From Paracoccus salsus (GTDB lineage: Bacteria > Pseudomonadota > Alphaproteobacteria > Rhodobacterales > Rhodobacteraceae): a stretch of DNA of 64,000 bases. The position numbers and the translations under genes were made by a program. The notes under the pieces were generated by a model, which was not told where the DNA came from, did not search any database, and was given only the letters and a program-made list of their open reading frames with translations. The stretch covers positions 186,001 through 250,000 of the forward strand of contig NZ_JAKGGD010000004.1 of NCBI RefSeq assembly GCF_021556615.1. The letters are read 5' to 3'. Positions 54,705 to 64,000 of this stretch are shown in pieces; positions within the stretch are counted from its first letter, which is position 1; each line of letters opens with the position of its first letter.

Positions 54705-56048
54705 TCAGGCTGCCCGCTCGACGGCCGCCACGATCCCCGCCACGACTTCGCGCAGCACCGTTTCGTCCTCCGCTTCGGCCATCACCCGGATCAGCGGCTC
54801 GGTGCCCGATTTGCGGATCAGCACCCGGCCCGAGCCGGCCAGCCGCGCCTCGGCCTGGGCGATCATCGCCCGCACGCTATCCGCCGACAGCGGATCGGCA
54901 CCGGCTGCGTAGCGGACATTCATCAGCAATTGCGGCACGGGTTCGAACTGGCAGGCCAGTTCGCTGGCCCGCAAACCGGTATCGGCCATCGCGGCAAGGA
55001 ACTGCATCGCGGCGATCAGGCCGTCGCCGGTGGTCGCATAGTCGGTCATCACGATATGTCCCGACTGTTCGCCGCCAAGATTGAACCCGCCTTCACGCAT
55101 CCGCTCGACCACATAGCGGTCGCCGACACGGGTGCGTTCCAGCCGCAGGCCCTGGCGATGCAGAAAATGCTCAAGCCCCAGATTCGACATGACGGTGGCG
55201 ACCAGAGCCTCGCCCTTCAGGCGTCCCTGCTGCGCCCATCGCCTGGCCAACAGCGCCATGATCTGGTCGCCATCGGCGATCCGGCCCTGCTCGTCGATGA
55301 TGACGACCCGGTCGGCATCGCCGTCTAGGCTGATCCCCAGATGGGCTTTCTGGTCCAGGACCATCGCCGCGCAGGCCGCCGGATGGGTCGAGCCGACCCT
55401 GTCATTGATGTTGAATCCGTCCGGTTCGACCCCCAGCGGGATGACGTCGGCGCCAAGTTCCCACAGCACCTCGGGGGCTGCGCGATAGGCCGCGCCATTG
55501 GCGCAGTCGATCACCACCTTCATGCCATCCAGCCGCTGCCCCGCCGGAAATGTCGTCTTGGCATATTCGACGTATCGCCCTCGGCCGTCGTCGATCCGTT
55601 TGGCGCGACCGATATTGCCGGGTTGCGCCGGCTCGATCTGGCCCGCCACGATGGCCTCGATCTCGGTCTCGGCGTCATCGGACAGCTTGAATCCGTCAGG
55701 GCCGAAGAACTTGATGCCATTGTCCTCGGCCGGATTGTGGCTGGCCGAGATCATGATTCCCAGATCGGCCCGCATGGAGCGGGTCAGATATCCGACCGCC
55801 GGCGTCGGCACCGGTCCCAGCAAAAGCACGTTCATGCCGGTCGAGGTCAGCCCTGCGGTCAGCGCGTTTTCCAGCATGTAGCCCGACAGCCGCGTGTCCT
55901 TGCCGATCACCACGCGGTGCCGGTTCCGTCCGTCCCGGCGGAAGTACCGGCCTGCGGCCGCGCCAAGATGCAACGCCATCTCGGCGGTCATGGGGTAGGT
56001 GTTGGCGCGGCCGCGCACGCCGTCGGTTCCGAAAAGCTTCCTGCTCAT
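54705..56048 (-). CDS. glmM: Phosphoglucosamine mutase
   Basis: A 447-residue phosphohexomutase that converts glucosamine-6-phosphate to glucosamine-1-phosphate for peptidoglycan and LPS. The start [13 protein letters not shown], the phosphoserine loop [17 protein letters not shown], the metal site [14 protein letters not shown] and the C-terminal [12 protein letters not shown] phosphate-binding loop are all present. Its ATG overlaps the folP stop. Confidence 0.98.
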   Translation of the reverse strand: MSRKLFGTDGVRGRANTYPMTAEMALHLGAAAGRYFRRDGRNRHRVVIGKDTRLSGYMLENALTAGLTSTGMNVLLLGPVPTPAVGYLTRSMRADLGIMISASHNPAEDNGIKFFGPDGFKLSDDAETEIEAIVAGQIEPAQPGNIGRAKRIDDGRGRYVEYAKTTFPAGQRLDGMKVVIDCANGAAYRAAPEVLWELGADVIPLGVEPDGFNINDRVGSTHPAACAAMVLDQKAHLGISLDGDADRVVIIDEQGRIADGDQIMALLARRWAQQGRLKGEALVATVMSNLGLEHFLHRQGLRLERTRVGDRYVVERMREGGFNLGGEQSGHIVMTDYATTGDGLIAAMQFLAAMADTGLRASELACQFEPVPQLLMNVRYAAGADPLSADSVRAMIAQAEARLAGSGRVLIRKSGTEPLIRVMAEAEDETVLREVVAGIVAAVERAA

Positions 56049-57037
56049 GTTTCTGCCTCGTCGTTCTTGTTGACGGCCTGCCACAGCCGCAATCCCTGCG
56101 CGATCTCTGCCACGTCATGGACGCGGTGGATCTGGACCCCTTGCGCCACGGCCGCCAGCGTCAGCGCCAGACTGCCGGGCACACGGTCGGCGGGGCGTTC
56201 GGCGCCGCCGACCGTGCCGATGAAACGCTTGCGCGAAACCCCCAGAAGGATCGGACATCCAAGCCCATGATACAGCGAAATCCGCCGCAGGATGGTCAGA
56301 TTATGCGCCAGCGACTTGCCGAAGCCGATACCCGGATCGATCACGATCCTTGGGCGGCCGATCCCTGCCGCCTCGGCGCGGGCGATGCGGGCTTCCAGGG
56401 CGTCATAGATATCCAGCAGCACGTCGTCATAGCGCGGATCGTCCTGCATCGTGGCGGGCAGTCCCTGGGCGTGCATCAGGCAGACCGGCACGCCGCTGGC
56501 CGCGACGACCGTCGCCAACGCGGCGTCGAAATCGAAACCCGATACGTCATTGACCATTGCGGCTCCGTCCGCCAGCGCGGCGCGCGCCACGGTTGCCTTG
56601 CGCGTATCGACCGAGATCCCGATCCGGTCCGCCAAGGCCCGGATGACCGGGCGGATGCGGTCGATTTCCTCCTGTTCGGGCACCTCGTCGGCACCGGGGC
56701 GGGTCGATTCGCCGCCGATGTCCAGGATATCCGCGCCCGCTGCGATCAGGGACCTCGCCTGAGCCAGAGGCTCGTAGCTGCCGCCATCCGAAAAACTGTC
56801 GGGCGTGGCATTCACGATGCCCATCAGAACCGGCCGGTCCAACGCCATGCCCAGGACCGGCTGTCGCGCAAGCGTCAATGCCTCGATCACCTCGGCAGGC
56901 GCCTGGGTCACGATCTCGGGTCGCTGCCCGCGCCGCAGGCGTTCAAGGGCCGAGAATCCGATCTGCCCGCCCGCAAGACGCCACCGACCTCCCTGTGGCA
57001 ACGGGATCGGACGAAAATATTCGCGGGATCGGGACAT
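56045..57037 (-). CDS. folP: Dihydropteroate synthase
   Basis: A 330-residue TIM-barrel enzyme joining 7,8-dihydropterin pyrophosphate and p-aminobenzoate. Visible motifs are [41 protein letters not shown] and DPGIGFGKS. The N-terminal extension of about 70 residues is longer than in E. coli FolP. It overlaps glmM (ATGA) and lies 41 bases downstream of folB. Confidence 0.96.
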   Translation of the reverse strand: MSRSREYFRPIPLPQGGRWRLAGGQIGFSALERLRRGQRPEIVTQAPAEVIEALTLARQPVLGMALDRPVLMGIVNATPDSFSDGGSYEPLAQARSLIAAGADILDIGGESTRPGADEVPEQEEIDRIRPVIRALADRIGISVDTRKATVARAALADGAAMVNDVSGFDFDAALATVVAASGVPVCLMHAQGLPATMQDDPRYDDVLLDIYDALEARIARAEAAGIGRPRIVIDPGIGFGKSLAHNLTILRRISLYHGLGCPILLGVSRKRFIGTVGGAERPADRVPGSLALTLAAVAQGVQIHRVHDVAEIAQGLRLWQAVNKNDEAET

Positions 57038-57078
57038 CGTTGTTCCTGCCTTGCGGGTGTTCGAGAAAGTGACCTGTG

Positions 57079-57876
57079 TCAGAGCACGGCCGCGCGCGCG
57101 ACCTGTGCGGCCAGACCCGCAGGCGGCGTGGGCAGGGATGCGTCATCGGGCAGGGCAAAGTCGATGCGCAGGGCATCCAGCCTGGCCGCCAGCCAGAAGG
57201 CAAGCGAGGCGGGCGTCGTGCCGGCGGCCTCGTCGTCCGCCGCCAGCCGGGCAGGGGCCCAGACGACCGGGCGACGGTCGCGGATCGCTGCTTCAAGCTC
57301 GGTGCGCGTTTCGGCAATCTCGAGGGCCAGCCCCTCGGAAAGCGCCCAGGCGGCCTGGTCGGCGGCAAGCAGGGCGATGCGGCGCCGTGCCGTGGAGGCG
57401 TCGGGATCGCGCGCGGGGGGCGTGGTGCCCGCAATCACGATGACCGGCCCCTGCGGGGTCGCCGTCGGCGCGTCCCAGACCAGCACGCTGACCGGCAGGA
57501 CCTGCGCCGTGCTGTCCACGCGCGCGGCATCCCGGACGATGGTGACGCCAAGCGCACCGGGACCGCGATCCAGCTTCTCGACCGTCACGCCGGTCCGCGC
57601 GGCGGCGGGATGCGCCAGAACCTCGGCCGCGATCTTCTCGGCCAGGGTCTCGACAAGATTGTACCGCTGGTCGGCCAGAGCCGTTTCGATCGCCTGGGTC
57701 AACACGTCATAAGACAGGATCCGGTCCACATGATCGGCGGAGCCGCTGACCGGATCGCGAAGATCCACGCTCAGCGAGAAACGCAGCCGCTGGGTGCGAC
57801 CGCGCTCTGACTGGAATGCGCCGATTTCGGCGGTGACGATGTGATCACGCAGGTGAATGCGGTCTGGCTGTTCCAT
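57079..57876 (-). CDS. folB: Dihydroneopterin aldolase with C-terminal kinase-like domain
   Basis: A 265-residue protein. Residues 1-118 are dihydroneopterin aldolase: DRIHLRDHIVTAEIGAFQSE, SYDVLTQAI, and FolB-type VETLAEKIAAEVLAHP ending VTVEKLDRGPGALG. The remaining 145 residues are not part of normal FolB. They contain PVVWAPARLAADDEAAG and PASLAFWLAARLDALRI, which resemble the C-terminal half of an amino-acid-kinase fold (as in proteins that end WDVTSDSLAAWLA...). The ATP-binding glycines of such kinases are not obvious. The gene starts the folB-folP-glmM run. Confidence 0.85.
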   Translation of the reverse strand: MEQPDRIHLRDHIVTAEIGAFQSERGRTQRLRFSLSVDLRDPVSGSADHVDRILSYDVLTQAIETALADQRYNLVETLAEKIAAEVLAHPAAARTGVTVEKLDRGPGALGVTIVRDAARVDSTAQVLPVSVLVWDAPTATPQGPVIVIAGTTPPARDPDASTARRRIALLAADQAAWALSEGLALEIAETRTELEAAIRDRRPVVWAPARLAADDEAAGTTPASLAFWLAARLDALRIDFALPDDASLPTPPAGLAAQVARAAVL

Positions 57877-57937
57877 GCCCCCATTCACAGCATATTCGCA
57901 TCTCAGGCAAGCCCGCCCTGCGTTCCCCGACAAGCGG

Positions 57938-58576
57938 TCAGTTCGAGGCGACGCGCTGGCCCTTCCGATAGAAGATGTGACGCCCGATCTGCACGGTCCG
58001 ATGGAAGCGCTGCGACCAGGACGGCCGTACGGCGGGGGTGTGGAAATACGTCGCGCCGCCGGTGAGAACGCGCGGCGCCCCCGTCAGTGCGGCCTCGGCA
58101 ATGGCGCGGGCGCGCGTGTAGGCGGCCTTGTTGCGGATGCTCTTGGGGCCGCCGATCGTATAGCTGAACTGGCTGGGCTGGTTGACCACCCCGCAGACCG
58201 AAGGCGGGAACGCGCGGCTGTCCACGCGGTTCAGAATCACCTCGGCGACCGCGGCCTGACCCTTCTTACCCTCGCCCCGCGCCTCGTGATAAAGCGCCTC
58301 GGCCATGCAGTTCAGATCGTCCGCGGTGTAGCGGGCGTTCGAGCGGGCAAGAAAGATTTCCTCGGGACCGTTTTCGATCTTCACAGGTTCGGCACCCGTG
58401 TATAGAAGCGGTCTCGGCCTCGGCTGGTCCATCGGATCCGATGCCGCCCCGAACAAGGCGATGTCGTTCGAAAACAGCGAGCCATTCCCCCCGGCGGCGG
58501 CGCTGTTCGAGACAAGGGTCATGGCGGCGGCAGCGCCCAGGCAGATGGGCGTAAGCCGTAAAAGCAGCGATTTCAT
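57938..58576 (-). CDS. SleB-type cell wall hydrolase
   Basis: A 212-residue exported protein with an N-terminal signal (CLGAAAAMTLVSNSAAA) and a C-terminal SleB/hydrolase_2 domain: LNCMAEALYHEARGEGKKGQ (active-site Glu) and VAEVILNRVDSRAFPPSVCG. Such enzymes cut peptidoglycan glycan strands. It lies upstream of folB on the same strand. Confidence 0.9.
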   Translation of the reverse strand: MKSLLLRLTPICLGAAAAMTLVSNSAAAGGNGSLFSNDIALFGAASDPMDQPRPRPLLYTGAEPVKIENGPEEIFLARSNARYTADDLNCMAEALYHEARGEGKKGQAAVAEVILNRVDSRAFPPSVCGVVNQPSQFSYTIGGPKSIRNKAAYTRARAIAEAALTGAPRVLTGGATYFHTPAVRPSWSQRFHRTVQIGRHIFYRKGQRVASN

Positions 58577-58875
58577 GTCAGGTCCTATAAGCCACTAACA
58601 TTGACAGGCGGTAAAGGCGCCCCTGCCGCGAGCAGCTGGCGTGGCACCAAAGTTCATCAGCGTGTCTAGAGTTTTCCGGACCGACCTCGCTACGACACAA
58701 ATACCGTTTCCGCGAATGACCCTGCGTTAACCAGAATTCCGGCAAGATGTCGCCGAGTGATCGGGCGGCAACCGGCGAAAAACGGCGAAACCTGCCGAAG
58801 AAAGGTCCGTTTCGGATCAAAAAACAACAACTTGCGGTTGATGATCTCGTCCGGGCCGCGCGAATCGGTGATCGC

Positions 58876-61422
58876 TCAGCCTTCCGCCGCGGCGTTCCGC
58901 CGGGTCTGGATCGCGGCCTGCGCCGCCGCCAGCCGGGCGACGGGCACCCGGAACGGCGAGCAAGAGACATAGTCGAACCCGGCTTCGTGGCAGAAGGCGA
59001 TCGATTCCGGGTTGCCGCCATGTTCGCCGCAGACCGAAACGGTGATGCCGGGGCGCTGCTCGCGCGCCCTCTGCGCGCCTGTCAGCAGCAATTCACCCAC
59101 CCCGTCGCGGTCCAGGACGTGGAACGGGTCTTCGACGTATACGCCCTGTCCGACATAGATGCCCATGAAGCGCCCGGCATCGTCGCGCGACAGGCCATAG
59201 GTCATCTGCGTCAGGTCGTTGGTGCCGAATGACAGGAAGGCCGAATGCGCGGCGATGTCGCCGGCGCGCAGGGCCGCGCGCGGGGTTTCGACCATCACCC
59301 CCAGACGATAGGTGAACTCGGCGCGGCGATCATTGCGGACCGCGGCGGCGACGGCGTCGATGCGGTTCTTGACCAGTTCGACCTCGCGCATGGCGCTGAC
59401 CAGCGGGATCATGATCTCGGGAACGACGGCATCGCCCTTGCGGCTTGCCTCGACCGTTGCCTCGAAGATCGCGCGGGCCTGCATGTCATAGATTTCGGGA
59501 ACCGTGATCCCCAGCCTGACCCCGCGCATTCCCAGCATCGGGTTGAATTCGGACAGCGCGTCCACCCGGCGGGTCACGTCCGACAGCGGCAGGTCCAGCG
59601 ACTCGGCCAGTTCGCGCAGGCCTTCACGGTCATGGGGCAGGAATTCATGCAGCGGCGGATCGAACAGGCGGATGGTGACCGGCAAACCGGCCATGATCTC
59701 GAACAGGGCGATGAAGTCCTCGCGCTGCATGGGCAGGATGCGGTCCAGCGACAGGCGCCGATCCTCGGGCTTGTCGGCAAAGATCATCTCGCGCATGGCT
59801 GGCAGCCGATCGGAATCGAAGAACATGTGTTCGGTCCGGCAAAGCCCGATCCCCTGTGCCTTGAAGCGGCGTGCGGTGCGGGCATCCTCGGGTGTATCGG
59901 CATTCGCACGCACGCCGATGCCCCCCACGGCGTCGGCCCAGTCCAGAAGCTGCGTGAAGGTATCGTCCAGCGCCGGCTCCAGCAGCGCGGCAGCGCCGGC
60001 CAGAACCTCGCCATTGCTGCCGTCGATGGTGATGACCTCGCCCTCGCGGAATGTCCGGCCACCCGCGCGCAGCGTGCGGCTGCGGCTGTCGATACGAAGG
60101 CCCGAGACGCCCACGATGCAGGGCAGGCCGAGGCCGCGGGCGATCACCGCCGCGTGGCTGGTCGTGCCGCCGCGTTCGGTCAGCACCGCGACCGAGGCAT
60201 GCATGCCGCGAATATCCTCGGGCACGGTTTCATGGCGCACAAGCACGCAAGCTTCGTCGCGCGATGCCGACGCCTGCGCGGTCGCGGCGTTGAACACGAT
60301 CTTGCCGGTGGCGGCGCCGGGGCTTGCGTTGATGCCACGCGCAATCACGTCGCGGGTCGCGCGCGGATCGACCTGATGATGCAGCAGGTCCGCCAGCGCG
60401 CGGGGTTCGACCCGCATCAGCGCCTCGTCCCTGGGGATCACGCCGTCATTGGCCAGCGCCACCGCGATCCGCACGCTGGCGCGCGAACTGCGCTGCACGC
60501 GGGTCGCGTCGATGATCGAGATCCTGCCATCGGTCACGACGAACTCGATCTGCATCTCTTCGCGCAGCCTCTCGCGCGCGGCGACGCCGAAGCGCACCAG
60601 GTCGGCAAAGATGTCCGGCGCCACGTCTTCCAGCGCGGGACCGCGTTTGTCGCGGGTCAGATACAGGCTTTCAGCACCCTTGCCGACGGCACCGCCGTGA
60701 TGCTGGCCGCGGAAACGGCCGGTCACGCGCGGCGAACCGGTGACCGAATCGACGAACTGGATGCTGCCGGATCCGGACAGGCCCGGACCCATCGCCAGGG
60801 CCATGTTCTGCACCACCAGTCCAAGCGGCGCATCGACCGGCGCGCCCTTGGCCTGCCGCAGCAGTCGCGCCGACGGGCCTTCCCAGGCTCTTGCCATCGA
60901 GCGCAGCACCTCGGCCAGCTGGCGACTGGGCTCCTGCGGAAACTCTTCTTCCATCTCCTCGCGATAGCAACGCAGCGCATCCTTCAGCGCATCCGCGCCT
61001 TCCTGGGCGAACATGTCGGGATCGAGGCGGGCGATGTGGATGGCATAGCTTTGCACGAAGTTGAGATAGATCGCATCGGCGTTCTCGGGGCCGATGCGGT
61101 CGGACAGGCGTGCGTGCACGGCGTCGTTGATGCCGACATTCAGCACCGTGCCCGGCCCGCCCCATTCCGGTGTCGCCGCCGAGGGACGGACCCCGACCAG
61201 CCCGTCACCGCTGTCGAACAGGCTTTGGACGGCGGCCATCGCCACCGGATGCCCTGCCGCGATGGCCTGCACCGAGGCCGCCGAGATGGCAAAGCTGCGC
61301 GGAACCGGCAGTTCCATCCTGATCAGGCGCTGAAGACATTTCGCCCGCCACCCGTGGCGCTGCGGATCAACCTGCGCCGAGGGCGTTATTTCGATGATGT
61401 CGCCGGCATTGCGCATGTCCAT
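58876..61422 (-). CDS. Pyruvate, phosphate dikinase-like protein
   Basis: An 848-residue PPDK/PEP-utilising protein. The swivelling domain has the phospho-His motif GGTTSHAAVIARGLG, and the C-terminal PEP/pyruvate barrel has GIGLCRTEHMFFD, GTNDLTQMTYGLSRDDAGRF and the general-acid SVCGEHGG. The N-terminal ATP-grasp half is present in length but altered: where PPDK has GGKGANLA it reads HGWRAKCLQ, and where PPDK has SVRSGA it reads GVRPSA. It may have a changed or lost nucleotide half-reaction. The start gives MDMRNAGDIIE; it is monocistronic. Confidence 0.8.
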   Translation of the reverse strand: MDMRNAGDIIEITPSAQVDPQRHGWRAKCLQRLIRMELPVPRSFAISAASVQAIAAGHPVAMAAVQSLFDSGDGLVGVRPSAATPEWGGPGTVLNVGINDAVHARLSDRIGPENADAIYLNFVQSYAIHIARLDPDMFAQEGADALKDALRCYREEMEEEFPQEPSRQLAEVLRSMARAWEGPSARLLRQAKGAPVDAPLGLVVQNMALAMGPGLSGSGSIQFVDSVTGSPRVTGRFRGQHHGGAVGKGAESLYLTRDKRGPALEDVAPDIFADLVRFGVAARERLREEMQIEFVVTDGRISIIDATRVQRSSRASVRIAVALANDGVIPRDEALMRVEPRALADLLHHQVDPRATRDVIARGINASPGAATGKIVFNAATAQASASRDEACVLVRHETVPEDIRGMHASVAVLTERGGTTSHAAVIARGLGLPCIVGVSGLRIDSRSRTLRAGGRTFREGEVITIDGSNGEVLAGAAALLEPALDDTFTQLLDWADAVGGIGVRANADTPEDARTARRFKAQGIGLCRTEHMFFDSDRLPAMREMIFADKPEDRRLSLDRILPMQREDFIALFEIMAGLPVTIRLFDPPLHEFLPHDREGLRELAESLDLPLSDVTRRVDALSEFNPMLGMRGVRLGITVPEIYDMQARAIFEATVEASRKGDAVVPEIMIPLVSAMREVELVKNRIDAVAAAVRNDRRAEFTYRLGVMVETPRAALRAGDIAAHSAFLSFGTNDLTQMTYGLSRDDAGRFMGIYVGQGVYVEDPFHVLDRDGVGELLLTGAQRAREQRPGITVSVCGEHGGNPESIAFCHEAGFDYVSCSPFRVPVARLAAAQAAIQTRRNAAAEG

Positions 61423-61465
61423 GGGGGCGCAGGATAGGCGTGCATGCGGGCTTGCTGCAAGTGCG

Positions 61466-61492
61466 AAAAAAAGGGGCCGCCAGGCCCCCTTT
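61466..61492 (-). terminator. Rho-independent terminator after ppi genes
   Basis: GGGGCC (61473-61478) and GGCCCC (61483-61488) form a stem with loop GCCA, flanked by A and T runs; on the minus strand it is followed by seven T. This is a standard intrinsic terminator for the ppi operon and separates it from the PPDK-like gene. Confidence 0.92.
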
Positions 61493-61522
61493 CATGCCAG
61501 CCTGGCCGGTTGTGGTCCGGCA

Positions 61523-62122
61523 CTATTCGGCGATCGTCACCTTCGCCATGTAGTCCGGCGCCTCGACCGCGCCGTTCGCGCTGCTGTCGCCCTTCTTGAT
61601 GGCGTTCAGCACGTCCCAGCCATCGACCAGCTGTCCGACCACGGTATATTGGCCGTCCAGGAAGGTGGCCGGCGCCAGGTCGATGAAGAACTGGCTGTTG
61701 GCGCTGTTGGGGTCCTGCGAACGCGCCATGCCGACGGTGCCGGCCATGAACGGGATCTCGCTGAACTCGGCCGGCAGGTCCGGCATGTCCGAGCCGCCCA
61801 TGCCGGCCATCTGGGTATCGCCGTCCTGGTTGCCATGTTGGACATCGCCGGTCTGCGCCATGAAGCCATCGATGACGCGATGAAACACCACCCCGTCATA
61901 GGCGCCGGATTTCGCCAGTTCGACCAGGCGCTCGACATGCTGGGGGGCCGTGTCGGCCAGCAGGTCCAGCGTGATGGTGCCCTTGGGATTGCCCTCGGCA
62001 TCGGCGATCTCGATCACCATGTTGGGGCCGGGCCCGTCCTCATGGGTCGGGGCCGGCACCTGCGCGAAGGCGACGCCGGCCGACAGACCCAGCGCGGCGG
62101 GGATCAGGATCAGCTTACGCAT
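61523..62122 (-). CDS. Exported cyclophilin-type peptidyl-prolyl isomerase
   Basis: A 199-residue cyclophilin with a signal peptide (LILIPAALGLSAGVAFA). Active-site motifs FHRVIDGFMAQTGD and SANSQFFIDLAPATFLDGQY are intact. It catalyses prolyl isomerisation in the periplasm. It starts within the last 8 bases of the upstream cytoplasmic cyclophilin gene and ends just before an intrinsic terminator. Confidence 0.94.
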   Translation of the reverse strand: MRKLILIPAALGLSAGVAFAQVPAPTHEDGPGPNMVIEIADAEGNPKGTITLDLLADTAPQHVERLVELAKSGAYDGVVFHRVIDGFMAQTGDVQHGNQDGDTQMAGMGGSDMPDLPAEFSEIPFMAGTVGMARSQDPNSANSQFFIDLAPATFLDGQYTVVGQLVDGWDVLNAIKKGDSSANGAVEAPDYMAKVTIAE

Positions 62123-62621
62123 CGGCAGCCACCTTGACCGAGATCATCCGGTCCGGGCTTGCGGGCGGTTCGCCGCGCGCGATCCTGTCGACATGCTCCA
62201 TGCCGTCGACGACACGACCATAGACGGTGTATTGCCCGTTCAGGAAGTGGTTGTCCTTGAAGTTGATGAAGAACTGGCTGTTGGCGCTGTTGGGGTTCTG
62301 CGACCGGGCCGCCCCCAGCGTTCCGCGGTCATGCGGCAGCTTCGAGAACTCGGCCGGCAGATCCGGCAGGTCCGAGCCGCCGGTGCCCGCACGGCCGGGG
62401 TTGTAGTCCTTTTCCATGTTGGCATGCGCCACGTCCCCGGTCTGGGCCATGAAACCCTCGATGACGCGGTGGAAGGCGACATTGTCGTATTTCCCGGCGC
62501 GGGCCAGTTCCTTCATCCGCTCGGCATGTTTCGGCGCCACGTCGGACAGCAACTCGACCACGACGGAGCCGTCCTTCAGCTCGATGATGATGGTGTTCTC
62601 GGGATCCTTGATCTCGGCCAT
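62115..62621 (-). CDS. ppiB: Cytoplasmic cyclophilin-type peptidyl-prolyl isomerase
   Basis: A 168-residue cyclophilin without a signal peptide. The start AEIKDPENTIIIELKDGSVV, FHRVIEGFMAQTGD and NSANSQFFINFKDNHFLNG are typical of bacterial PpiB. It overlaps the exported paralogue by 8 bases, so the two probably arose by tandem duplication with one gaining a signal peptide. It diverges from pgk. Confidence 0.95.
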   Translation of the reverse strand: MAEIKDPENTIIIELKDGSVVVELLSDVAPKHAERMKELARAGKYDNVAFHRVIEGFMAQTGDVAHANMEKDYNPGRAGTGGSDLPDLPAEFSKLPHDRGTLGAARSQNPNSANSQFFINFKDNHFLNGQYTVYGRVVDGMEHVDRIARGEPPASPDRMISVKVAADA

Positions 62622-62799
62622 GCGGCCCTCCTTTGCGATGTTTGCCCCAAGGTCTAGGGGTTCGCGCCGCCAAGGGCAACGCGCAACCCGATCCCGGCGC
62701 GATCACGCCCGCGTCAGATCGGAGGGCTTCGGCAGTTGACGATGTCCGCGCCATGCGTGACAACCCATCCCGAAGCCTCACAGCCCGGAGGGACGCGAC

Positions 62800-63993
62800 A
62801 TGGCCCAGTTCAAGACAATCGATGACATGGATCTGGACGGTAAGGTCGTTCTGACCCGCGTGGATCTGAACGTGCCGGTCGAGGATGGCCGGGTTACCGA
62901 TGCCACAAGGATCGAGAAGATCGTGCCGACCGTCAAGGACATCCAGGCCCGGGGCGGGATCCCGGTGCTTCTGGCCCATTTCGATCGCCCCAAGGGCAAG
63001 CGTGTGGACAGCATGAGCCTCAGGCAGATCCTGCCGGCGCTCGAGACGGCCCTGGGGCAAGAGGTGGCCTTCGCCGAAGACTGCATCGGCGGTCCGGCCA
63101 AGCGCGTGGTGGCCGGGTTGCAGGCAGGCGATGTCGGGCTGCTGGAGAACACCCGTTTTCACGAGGGCGAGGAGCGCAACGATCCGACCTTCGCCGCCTC
63201 GCTGGCCGCGCTGGGTGGGGCCTATGTCAACGACGCGTTTTCCGCCGCGCATCGCGCCCACGCCTCGACCGAAGGGCTGGCGCGATTGCTGGACGCGGGC
63301 GCGGGGCGTCTGATGGAGGCCGAACTGAAGGCGCTGGACGCCGCGCTTGGCAATGCCCAACGGCCGGTGATGGCGGTGGTCGGCGGGGCCAAGGTCTCGA
63401 GCAAGCTTGATCTGCTGATGAACCTGATCGAGAAGGTCGATCATCTGGTCATCGGCGGCGGCATGGCAAACACCTTCCTGGTGGCCCGGGGGGTCGAGGT
63501 CGGCACGTCGCTGGCCGAACGCGACATGGCCGACACCGCCCGCGCGATCATGCAGAAGGCCGATCAGGGCGGCTGCACGATCCATCTGCCGGTCGATATC
63601 GTCGTTGCCCGCGAGTTCCGGGCCGGGGCCGACAGCGAGGTTCTTGGCGTCGATGACTGTCCGCCGGACGCGATGATCCTGGATGCGGGGCCGCAGACCG
63701 TCGAGGCGCTGACAGCCGCGATGCAGGGCTGCCGGACGCTGATCTGGAATGGTCCGCTGGGGGCGTTCGAGATCGAGCCGTTCGACCGGGCGACCAACGA
63801 AGCGGCGCGGGCCGCGGCGGAACTGACGCGCGCTGGCAGCCTGATTTCGGTCGCCGGTGGCGGCGACACCGTGGCGGCGTTGAACAAGGCCGGGGCGGCG
63901 GCCGACTTTACCTTCATCTCGACAGCCGGCGGGGCCTTCCTGGAATGGATGGAAGGCAAGGAACTTCCCGGGGTGGCCGCGCTGCAGGCCTGA
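62800..63993 (+). CDS. pgk: Phosphoglycerate kinase
   Basis: A 397-residue glycolytic kinase that exchanges a phosphate between 1,3-bisphosphoglycerate and ADP. Motifs are [12 protein letters not shown], the substrate site [38 protein letters not shown] and the C-terminal nucleotide loop [13 protein letters not shown]. Length is normal. The start has GGAGGGAC upstream. The stop lies near the window end. Confidence 0.98.
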   Translation: MAQFKTIDDMDLDGKVVLTRVDLNVPVEDGRVTDATRIEKIVPTVKDIQARGGIPVLLAHFDRPKGKRVDSMSLRQILPALETALGQEVAFAEDCIGGPAKRVVAGLQAGDVGLLENTRFHEGEERNDPTFAASLAALGGAYVNDAFSAAHRAHASTEGLARLLDAGAGRLMEAELKALDAALGNAQRPVMAVVGGAKVSSKLDLLMNLIEKVDHLVIGGGMANTFLVARGVEVGTSLAERDMADTARAIMQKADQGGCTIHLPVDIVVAREFRAGADSEVLGVDDCPPDAMILDAGPQTVEALTAAMQGCRTLIWNGPLGAFEIEPFDRATNEAARAAAELTRAGSLISVAGGGDTVAALNKAGAAADFTFISTAGGAFLEWMEGKELPGVAALQA

Positions 63994-64000
63994 CCGGCGA

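Noticed and set aside
58577..58875. A gene in the region between the SleB-type hydrolase and the PPDK-like gene
   Set aside because: The open frames there overlap the PPDK-like gene or lack start signals; a T-rich run at about 58820 on the minus strand has no clear hairpin before it.

Overview
The window is a GC-rich, densely coded stretch of a bacterial chromosome. Gene content points to an alphaproteobacterium of the Rhodobacteraceae, most likely Paracoccus or a close relative. The indicators are an ALAS-type hemA, a short alphaproteobacterial ProS, an HdaA-ppk-ppx cluster, a DksA with a single zinc-site cysteine, groESL behind a CIRCE operator, and a glmM-folP-folB run. I assigned genes by reading translations and motifs; no database search was possible.

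Layout. 1-4.7 kb: the end of hemA, a RodZ-like HTH membrane protein, an M19 dipeptidase, a small monooxygenase-fold protein, an orphan ParA-type ATPase and an exported rhodanese. 4.7-9.35 kb: a vitamin B12 uptake operon (btuB-F-C-D-like, minus strand) behind a cobalamin riboswitch whose leader can mask the btuB ribosome-binding site. 9.4-13.6 kb: an EEP-family hydrolase, a sirtuin, a small exported protein, a CxxC metal-binding protein, a HAD phosphatase and an EamA transporter. 13.8-15.6 kb: lepA. 15.6-16.8 kb: an AT-rich insertion carrying one unrecognised membrane-protein gene, ending in a perfect 28-bp tandem duplication and apparently truncating a native exported-protein gene. 17-26 kb: a second M19 dipeptidase coupled to RbsD, oligoendopeptidase F, an ABM-GNAT fusion protein, an iron-sulfur photolyase, guaA and a CAP-domain lipoprotein. 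26.4-31.6 kb: a complete branched-chain amino-acid (Liv) ABC operon. 31.7-41 kb: a DUF2937-like protein, proS, a pentapeptide-repeat membrane protein, an AI-2E family permease, hdaA, ppk and ppx. 41-43.2 kb: groES-groEL with promoter and CIRCE operator. 43.3-50.4 kb: a TraB/GumN protein, a Kef-type antiporter, a 980-residue membrane-anchored protein with a hexanucleotide repeat, and a SIMPL-domain protein. 50.4-54.6 kb: an O-acetylhomoserine sulfhydrylase-like enzyme, an orphan MoxR ATPase, DksA and an FAD monooxygenase. 54.7-58.6 kb: glmM, folP, an extended folB and a SleB-type hydrolase. 58.9-64 kb: a divergent pyruvate phosphate dikinase-like protein, two cyclophilins and pgk.

How the genes work together. 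The clear functional units are B12 import, Liv import, polyphosphate making and breaking (ppk/ppx), the groESL chaperonin, and glmM plus folate synthesis. Overlapping start and stop codons (ATGA, TTGA, TGATG, TAATG) are common and imply translational coupling.

Most of the window is ordinary housekeeping DNA. The points that most deserve a second look are the AT-rich islet with its unknown membrane protein, the two competing pairings in the btuB leader, the PPDK-like protein with an eroded ATP-binding half, the FolB fused to a kinase-like domain, and the ABM-GNAT fusion preceded by a 35-codon ORF. I saw no CRISPR array, tRNA, rRNA, transposase or integrase.
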